From assembly GCA_028289805.1 (NCBI GenBank), contig JANQNI010000010.1:1-9462 (forward strand): a stretch of DNA of 9,462 bases, in the 5' to 3' direction. Shown piece after piece: positions 1 through 5,022 of the stretch (its first letter is position 1; each line of letters begins with the position of its first letter). The stretch is from Thermoplasmatota archaeon (GTDB lineage: Archaea > Thermoplasmatota > E2 > JACPAO01 > JAHFTW01). The notes below the pieces were generated by a model. The model did no database searches. It had not been told where the DNA came from and saw nothing but the letters and a program-made list of their open reading frames with translations. The position numbers and the translations under genes were made by a program.

Positions 1-30
1 TCGGGGGGCGTGCGCCCGCACGGGACCTCC

Positions 31-102
31 TGGGCTGGCGAACCGCTTCAAGGTTGCCGGAGGGCCGCAGGGTGGGTAGGTGCACCCTACAGAACCAGCC
101 CA
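31..102. other. Possible structured RNA or inverted repeat, no gene seen
   Basis: The 225 bases at the left edge hold no convincing gene. They do contain a perfect 8-bp inverted repeat (TGGGCTGG at 31-38, CCAGCCCA at 95-102). It encloses a small hairpin at 41-55 (AACC/GGTT, 7-nt loop) and another at 76-90 (GTAGG/CCTAC, 5-nt loop). The 72-nt span and nested arms recall a tRNA cloverleaf on the - strand, but the B-box GGTTCRA consensus and a regular anticodon arm are missing, so I do not call a tRNA. In such GC-rich DNA the pairing may be chance. Confidence 0.15.
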
Positions 103-225
103 ACATCCGCCGTGCAAACCCCACCGCGAGTTCTGCAATTGCGTTCACGCCCCCTTCGTCGCGTCCACCGTGACGCCCCGGCGGATGCAACGACCTTGAC
201 TTCGCGGACCGGCTGCGGTTCCTGC

Positions 226-1101
226 TCAGGCGCGCGCCTGTTCCAGCATGCTCCAGTCCTGCGCCTGGGCCCATGCGTCGAATCCGCGCCAGGGCACGTC
301 GGGGAACGCGGCCTGCAACTCGGCAAGGTCCACGTTGTATCCGACGCGGTCGAACCATTCGTACATGAGGGCCACGTCCTCGCGTTGTTCGCGTACTGCA
401 TCCAGGGGGATGAAGGCGTGCTCGATGGTCCGTCCCGTGGCCGCACTCAACATGGCGGCCATGTCGGCGGGGGTGGATTCGTCGGAGGCGATCTCGATGC
501 GGCGGCCGGCGTAGGCGTCGGGGTCGGCCAGGACGGTGGCGGCCACGGCGCCGATTTCGCGCACCTCGACGGTTTGGAGGCTGCGGTCGCTGGGCAGGGA
601 GAGTTCCAGCCTCCCCCCGGCGAGGGCGGGAGTCATCCAGGGCGTGGTGAGGTTCTCGCGGAAGAAGACGGGGGCGACGACGGCGTGGCGCACGCCGCGC
701 TCGCGCAGGTGGGCCTCGACGCGGGCCTTGCTGTCGAAGTGGGGGATGCCGGTGTCCTGGTCGGCGCCGCCGACGGAGGTGTAGACGAGGTAGTCGACGC
801 CGGCGTCGGTGCAGGCGTCCACGGCGGCGACGCCTTGCTGGGCCTCGGCGTCGGTTCCTTCCTCGAAGGGGGTTCCCATCAGGAAGGCGGCGCTCGCGCC
901 CTGGGCGGCGCTGCGCAGGGAGGCGGGGTCGTGGAAGTCGCCCCGGACGACCTGGGCGCCGCGGGCGGCGAGGGCGAGGGCTGCGGGGGCGGTGGGGTCG
1001 CGGGTCATGGCGCGCACGGCGTGTCCGCCGTCCAGCAGGGCACGGGCGACGGCGCCGCCTTGTTGTCCGGTGGCGCCGGTGACGAGGATGGGGGGACGCA
1101 T
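226..1101 (-). CDS. NmrA-family atypical short-chain dehydrogenase-like NAD(P)-binding protein
   Basis: This encodes a 291-aa soluble protein of the NmrA/HSCARG type, atypical short-chain dehydrogenases with a Rossmann fold. Seen directly: the N-terminal dinucleotide-binding motif GATGQQG (residues 9-15) after a hydrophobic strand, an R34 after the second strand that could favour NADP, a GDFHDPASL segment (54-62), and VYTSVGGA (106-113) followed by IPHFDSK (119-125). In classical family members the catalytic pair is YxxxK. Here the spacing is kept as H121-x3-K125 without the Tyr, as is usual for NmrA-like proteins, which often act as redox sensors or regulators rather than enzymes. No signal peptide or membrane segment is visible. 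The open frame extends upstream to 1266, but the added 55 residues are Arg/Pro/Ala-rich. The chosen ATG begins directly at the Rossmann strand and has AGGAG 7 nt upstream. It is divergent from the polymerase operon, so a functional link is unlikely. Its substrate cannot be told. Confidence 0.85.
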   Translation of the reverse strand: MRPPILVTGATGQQGGAVARALLDGGHAVRAMTRDPTAPAALALAARGAQVVRGDFHDPASLRSAAQGASAAFLMGTPFEEGTDAEAQQGVAAVDACTDAGVDYLVYTSVGGADQDTGIPHFDSKARVEAHLRERGVRHAVVAPVFFRENLTTPWMTPALAGGRLELSLPSDRSLQTVEVREIGAVAATVLADPDAYAGRRIEIASDESTPADMAAMLSAATGRTIEHAFIPLDAVREQREDVALMYEWFDRVGYNVDLAELQAAFPDVPWRGFDAWAQAQDWSMLEQARA

Positions 1102-1108
1102 GGAGGGG

Positions 1109-1113
1109 CTCCT
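1109..1113 (-). promoter_or_regulatory. Ribosome binding site of the NmrA-like gene
   Basis: AGGAG on the - strand, 7 nt before the ATG at 1101. It supports this start over the longer open frame that begins at 1266. No matching TATA box could be assigned on the - strand upstream. Confidence 0.6.
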
Positions 1114-1270
1114 GGCGGCCGGGCCGCCACGTCCCCCACGCAGGGCCGTGCATGGTCGCGCCGGTCCGTCCCGGCGGGGGGCGGGTCGCGCGGCCGCCGC
1201 TTCGACGGTAAGTCGGAAACCTTCAAGACCGGTCGGCCCAGTCGCATCCCCTCTGCGCCTCGACAAGGGA

Positions 1271-1276
1271 TTTATA
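1271..1276 (+). promoter_or_regulatory. Archaeal TATA box of the RNA polymerase operon
   Basis: TTTATA is the only strongly A/T-rich hexamer in an otherwise GC-rich 277-bp intergenic region, and it matches the archaeal TBP-binding consensus. A purine-rich stretch (AAGGGA, 1265-1270) lies directly upstream, where the TFB recognition element would sit. Archaeal start sites lie about 25 bp downstream, which puts transcription start near 1298-1303 and leaves a 5' leader of roughly 75-80 nt before rpoH. A run of seven C follows the box. It is correctly placed to drive the whole rpoH-rpoB-rpoA1-rpoA2-rpl30e unit. Confidence 0.75.
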
Positions 1277-1323
1277 CCCCCCCTTCCTCGGCGGCGCTTG
1301 CATCAGGGAACCAGGGGTAGGCC

Positions 1324-1374
1324 GTGCCCCGCCGTTCCGCTGAGGAGAAGCCACGCTGGCAGAGTCTCAGGTGA
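1324..1374 (+). other. Possible 16-codon leader ORF in the rpoH 5' leader
   Basis: A GTG at 1324 opens a frame encoding MPRRSAEEKPRWQSLR that stops with TGA at 1372-1374, inside the rpoH ribosome binding site and 4 nt before its TTG start. A weak purine-rich AGGGG (1313-1317) precedes it. If translated, it could couple ribosome arrival to rpoH initiation. A frame this short occurs easily by chance in GC-rich DNA and I recognise no family, so this is speculative. Confidence 0.2.
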
Positions 1375-1377
1375 TCC
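1369..1377 (+). promoter_or_regulatory. Strong ribosome binding site deciding the rpoH TTG start
   Basis: AGGTGATCC is a nine-base match to the complement of the usual archaeal 16S rRNA 3' end (GGATCACCTCC). Its GGTG core lies 5 nt before the TTG at 1379. It identifies the TTG as the start although the frame stays open far upstream. No in-frame ATG or GTG begins near the conserved part of the protein. Confidence 0.8.
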
Positions 1378-1378
1378 C

Positions 1379-1633
1379 TTGACTGACGAAGACCTCCGTT
1401 TCAACGTCCTGAACCACGAGATCGTGCCGCTGCACGAGATCCTCCCCGAAGATGAGGTCGCTCCCCTGCTGGAGACCTACGACATCGTCAAGGAGCAACT
1501 GCCCAAGATCAAGAGCTCGGACCCCGCCGTGAAGGTCGTGGGTGCCAAGCCGGGCCAGGTCGTCCGCATCACCCGCGCCAGCCCCACCGCCGGCCGCTTC
1601 ACCGCATACCGCCTCGTCGTCGAGGCCATCTAA
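1379..1633 (+). CDS. rpoH: DNA-directed RNA polymerase subunit H (Rpo5)
   Basis: An 84-aa subunit of the archaeal RNA polymerase, equivalent to the C-terminal assembly domain of eukaryotic Rpb5. It lacks the eukaryotic N-terminal jaw domain, as archaeal RpoH proteins do. Conserved blocks seen are FNVLNHEIVPLHEIL (residues 8-22), EQLPKIKSSDP (39-49) and GAKPGQVVRITRASPTAG (55-72), ending in YRLVVEAI. The family typically has about 75-85 residues, so this is full length. The start is a TTG chosen because of the strong ribosome binding site just upstream and because it places TDEDLRFNV at the N-terminus. It is the first gene of the operon, about 80 nt behind the expected transcription start. Its stop codon TAA overlaps the rpoB Shine-Dalgarno sequence (AAGGAG), and rpoB follows after 12 nt in the same frame. 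The identity is secure. The non-ATG start may keep H synthesis modest relative to the larger subunits, which is inference. Confidence 0.96.
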   Translation: MTDEDLRFNVLNHEIVPLHEILPEDEVAPLLETYDIVKEQLPKIKSSDPAVKVVGAKPGQVVRITRASPTAGRFTAYRLVVEAI

Positions 1634-1645
1634 GGAGCCTTTCCC

Positions 1646-4600
1646 ATGCGCGAACTCGTCGACGCGTTCTACGATGAACGCTCCATCGTGAACCACCACA
1701 TCGCCTCGTACAACGACTTCGTGGCGCACCGCCTCCAGCACGTCATCGACAACATCCGCATCGGGGATGACGAGACGGCGGAGCGGGGCGTCGTGCAGAC
1801 GGACATCGAGGGGTACTACATCAAGCTCGGCAAGATCAACGTCGGGCGCCCCGTGGTCAAGGAGGCCGACGGGTCCCTGCGGCCCCTGACGCCGATGGAG
1901 AGCCGCCTGCGCAACCTCACCTACCAGGCTCCCCTGAGCCTGGAGTTCATCCCCGTCATCGACGGCATCGAGCACGAGCCGGAGCTGGTCCAGGTGGGCC
2001 GCCTGCCCATCATGGCCCACTCGGCGCACTGCAACATCAACCGCAAGGTGCTGGAGGACACGGAGGGCCGCCCCCTGGGCGACGACGAGTACAAGGCGAA
2101 GCTCGTCGAGTTGCAGGAGGACGCCCTGGACCCCGGCGGATACTTCATCAGCAACGGCACGGAGCGCGTGCTGATCACCCTGGAGGACCTGGCCCCGAAC
2201 CGCGTCCTGGTCGAGAAGGCGACGCGCTACGGCACCGACGTGGAGATCGCCAAGGTGTTCTCCCAGCACGAGGGCTACCGCGCCCTCGTCGTCGTGGAGC
2301 GCAAGAAGGACGGCGACCTGATGGTCACCGTGCCCAGCGCCAGCGGCCAAATCCCCCTCGTCATCCTGCTGCGTGCCCTGGGCATGGAGTCGGACGAGGA
2401 GATCGTCCACGCCATCCAGAGCGACGAGAAGATGGAGCCCCTGATCCTGGGCAACATCGAGTCCGCCGCCGAGGAGTACGGCGTCGCCACCCGCGAGGAG
2501 GCCATCGCCTACCTCGGCAAGCGTCTGGCCGGCGGCCAGGCGAAGGAGTACCGGGTCAAGCGCGTCGAGGCGCTCATGGACCGCAACCTCCTGCCCCACC
2601 TGGGCCAGGAGCCCGAGGACCGCATCACGAAGGCCATCTTCCTCGCCCGCATGGGCCAGAGCGTCTTCGAGCTGTACCTGGGCCTGCGCGAGGAGGACGA
2701 CAAGGACCACTACTCCAACAAGCGCCTCAAGCTCGCCGGCGACCTGATGGAGGACCTGTTCCGCGTCGCCTTCATGGCCCTGTGCAAGGACCTGAAGTAC
2801 CAGCTGGAGCGCGCCCACGCCCGCAACCGCGACGTGAAGATCCAGACCGCGGTGCGCGCCGACGTCCTGACCCAGCGCCTGCTGCACAGCCTCGCCACCG
2901 GCAACTGGGTCAGCGGCCGGGCCGGCGTGAGCCAGCTCCTGGACCGCACCAGCAACCTCGCCGCGCTGAGCCACATGCGCCGCGTGACGAGCCCCCTGAC
3001 GCGCAGCCAGCCCCACTTCGAGGCGCGTGACCTGCACTCGACGCAGTGGGGCCGCCTGTGCCCCAACGAGACCCCCGAGGGTCCCAACTGCGGCCTGGTG
3101 AAGAACCTCAGTCTCTGCGTCGAGATCAGCGAGGGCTTCCCGGACCGCGAGGTCGAGCGCGTCCTGCGCGACTTCGGCCTGCGCCCCGTCGAGCGCGACG
3201 CCCCCGGCGCCCAGGTGTTCCTCAACGGCGACCTGGTCGGCCTGCACGAGGACAGCCAGGACCTCGTCCAGCGCATCAAGGAGCGCCGCCGCGCCGGCCT
3301 GCTCTCCAACGAGGTCAACGTCTACCACGACGACGACTCCAACGCCGTCTTCCTCAACTGCGACGCCGGCCGCGTCCGCCGCCCCCTGCTGGTGGTCGAG
3401 GGCGGCGCCCTGCGCTACAACGAGGAGTACCAGAAGGACGTGCTGGAGGGCCGCCTGAAGTGGAGCGACCTCGTCAACGAGGGCTGCATCGAGTACATCG
3501 ACGCGGAGGAGGAGGAGAACCTCTACATCGCCGTCGACGCCGAGCACGTCGAGGCGGACCACACGCACTGCGAGATCGACCCGATGGTCATCCTCGGCAT
3601 CGGTTCCAGCCTCGTGCCGTACCCCGAGCACAACAGCAGCCCCCGCATCACCATGGGCGCGGGCATGGGCAAGCAGAGCCTCGGCTTCGGCGACGCCAAC
3701 TACCGCATCCGCCCCGACACCCGCGGCCACCTGCTGCACTACCCGCAGGCGCCGCTGGTGCAGACCCACGCGACGAAGTACATCAACTTCAACGAGCGCC
3801 CCGCCGGCCAGAACTTCATCGTCGGCGTGATGTCGTTCCACGGCTACAACATGGAGGACGCCATCGTCATGAACAAGGCGTCCATCGAGCGTGGCATCGG
3901 TCGCTCCACGTTCTTCCGCACCTACTCCACCGAGGAGCGCCGCTACCCCGGTGGCCAGGAGGACCGCTTCGAGCGCCCCGACCCCGAGTGCCGCGGCGTG
4001 CGCCCCGAGGAGATGTACACGTACATCGAGGAGGACGGCCTCATCTCGCCCGAGCGCCCTGTGCGCGGCGGCGACGTGCTCATTGGCAAGACGAGCCCGC
4101 CCCGGTTCCTGGAGGAGCCCACGGACTTCCTGACGCCCCAGAAGCGCCGCGAGACCTCGGTCACCGTGCGCCACGGCGAGAAGGGCCACGTGGACACCGT
4201 GATGCTCACCGAGAGCGTCAACGGCAGCCGCATGGTCAAGATCAAGGTGCGCGACCAGCGCATCCCCGAGCTGGGCGACAAGTTCGCCAGCAAGCACGGC
4301 CAGAAGGGCGTGCTGGGCCTCATCGTGCCCCAGGAGGGCATGCCGTTCGACGAGTTCGGCATCACCCCCGACATCGTCGTCAACCCCCACGCCATCCCGA
4401 GTCGGATGACCGTCGCCCACGTGCTGGAGATGATCGGCGGCCTCGTCGGCTCCATGGAGGGCCGCTTCATGGACGGCACCGCATTCACCGGCGAGGACGA
4501 CGAGGAGGTGCTCCGCAGCGCGCTGCTGGCCAACGGCTTCAAGCACAACGGCCGCCGCCGCCTGCACGACGGCCAGACGGGCCGCATGTTCCAGGTGGAC

Positions 4601-5011
4601 ATCTTCGTGGGCTGCATCTACTACCAGAAGCTGCACCACATGGTGTCCGGCAAGATCCACGCCCGGTCCCGCGGTCCCGTGCAGATTCTGACCCGCCAGC
4701 CCACCGAGGGTCGTGCCCGCGACGGTGGCCTGCGCTTCGGTGAGATGGAGCGCGACGCCCTCATCGGCCACGGCGGTGCCATGGTCATCAAGGACCGTCT
4801 CCTGGACGAGTCCGACCGCACCGTCCAGTACGTGGACGCCAAGAGCGGCTTCATCGGCATGCTGGACCGGCGCGGCTTCTACCGCAGCCTCTCCAGCGGC
4901 GACGACGCCGACATCCACCCCGTGGAGATGAGCTACGCCTACAAGCTCCTGATGGAGGAGTTGCAGGCGCTGATGATCGCACCCCGCATGCGCCTGGAGA
5001 GCATCGCTTAG
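1646..5011 (+). CDS. rpoB: DNA-directed RNA polymerase subunit B, undivided (Rpo2)
   Basis: The 1121-aa second-largest subunit (Rpb2 equivalent), forming one wall of the active-site cleft, in a single chain rather than B'/B''. In order: protrusion and lobe (LPIMAHSAHC 120-129, DPGGYFISNGTERV 162-175), the fork region with SQPHFEARDLH (454-464) and GRLCPNETPEGPNCGL (469-484), the hybrid-binding region with GYNMEDA (733-739; E737 and D738 correspond to the acidic pair near metal B), and GDKFASKHGQKG (877-888; K879 and K887 are the conserved substrate/hybrid lysines). The C-terminal anchor and clamp follow with GRARDGGLRFGEMERDAL (1022-1039). Length matches undivided archaeal B subunits. The only available start is the ATG at 1646: AAGGAG overlaps the rpoH stop, and an in-frame TAA lies just upstream. 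Oddity: the usual C-terminal zinc ribbon (CxxC...CxxC/H) reads D1064-x2-S1067...S1081-x2-S1084, so all four ligands are absent while the flanks remain well conserved. Confidence 0.99.
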   Translation: MRELVDAFYDERSIVNHHIASYNDFVAHRLQHVIDNIRIGDDETAERGVVQTDIEGYYIKLGKINVGRPVVKEADGSLRPLTPMESRLRNLTYQAPLSLEFIPVIDGIEHEPELVQVGRLPIMAHSAHCNINRKVLEDTEGRPLGDDEYKAKLVELQEDALDPGGYFISNGTERVLITLEDLAPNRVLVEKATRYGTDVEIAKVFSQHEGYRALVVVERKKDGDLMVTVPSASGQIPLVILLRALGMESDEEIVHAIQSDEKMEPLILGNIESAAEEYGVATREEAIAYLGKRLAGGQAKEYRVKRVEALMDRNLLPHLGQEPEDRITKAIFLARMGQSVFELYLGLREEDDKDHYSNKRLKLAGDLMEDLFRVAFMALCKDLKYQLERAHARNRDVKIQTAVRADVLTQRLLHSLATGNWVSGRAGVSQLLDRTSNLAALSHMRRVTSPLTRSQPHFEARDLHSTQWGRLCPNETPEGPNCGLVKNLSLCVEISEGFPDREVERVLRDFGLRPVERDAPGAQVFLNGDLVGLHEDSQDLVQRIKERRRAGLLSNEVNVYHDDDSNAVFLNCDAGRVRRPLLVVEGGALRYNEEYQKDVLEGRLKWSDLVNEGCIEYIDAEEEENLYIAVDAEHVEADHTHCEIDPMVILGIGSSLVPYPEHNSSPRITMGAGMGKQSLGFGDANYRIRPDTRGHLLHYPQAPLVQTHATKYINFNERPAGQNFIVGVMSFHGYNMEDAIVMNKASIERGIGRSTFFRTYSTEERRYPGGQEDRFERPDPECRGVRPEEMYTYIEEDGLISPERPVRGGDVLIGKTSPPRFLEEPTDFLTPQKRRETSVTVRHGEKGHVDTVMLTESVNGSRMVKIKVRDQRIPELGDKFASKHGQKGVLGLIVPQEGMPFDEFGITPDIVVNPHAIPSRMTVAHVLEMIGGLVGSMEGRFMDGTAFTGEDDEEVLRSALLANGFKHNGRRRLHDGQTGRMFQVDIFVGCIYYQKLHHMVSGKIHARSRGPVQILTRQPTEGRARDGGLRFGEMERDALIGHGGAMVIKDRLLDESDRTVQYVDAKSGFIGMLDRRGFYRSLSSGDDADIHPVEMSYAYKLLMEELQALMIAPRMRLESIA

Positions 5012-5022
5012 GAGGACCCCCC

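Noticed and set aside
9..22. Hairpin CGTGC-GCCC-GCACG as a transcription terminator
   Set aside because: The stem is only 5 bp and there is no T-rich tract on either strand, which archaeal termination normally needs.
1..106. A - strand frame starting at the ATG at 106 and running off the left edge
   Set aside because: Only 35 codons are visible, Arg- and Pro-rich, with no good ribosome binding site and no recognisable family; the left-edge sequence is needed to judge it.
1208..1214. A weak TATA-like ACTTACC on the - strand as promoter for the NmrA-like gene
   Set aside because: It departs too far from the archaeal consensus and would leave a leader of about 90 nt; no upstream element supports it.
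1102..1266. A 55-residue N-terminal extension of the NmrA-like protein
   Set aside because: It is Arg/Pro/Ala-rich, lies before the first Rossmann strand, and the internal ATG at 1101 has a well-spaced AGGAG.
10..1320. A 436-codon + strand open frame opposite the NmrA-like gene
   Set aside because: The product is Gly/Val/Ala-rich without motifs, while the opposite strand encodes a recognisable Rossmann-fold protein with its own ribosome binding site.
3046..4743. Long + strand open frames rich in Arg, Pro and Gly inside rpoB (also 5820-7208 inside rpoA1)
   Set aside because: They are out-of-frame readings of the real genes, with the Arg/Pro/Gly/Ala composition typical of shifted GC-rich codons.
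1367..4918. A 1183-codon open frame on the - strand covering nearly all of rpoB
   Set aside because: It is the mirror of strongly GC-biased third codon positions in rpoB. The product is a monotonous mix of Val, Ala, Leu, Asp, His and Gly with no domain, while the + strand frame has every B-subunit motif.
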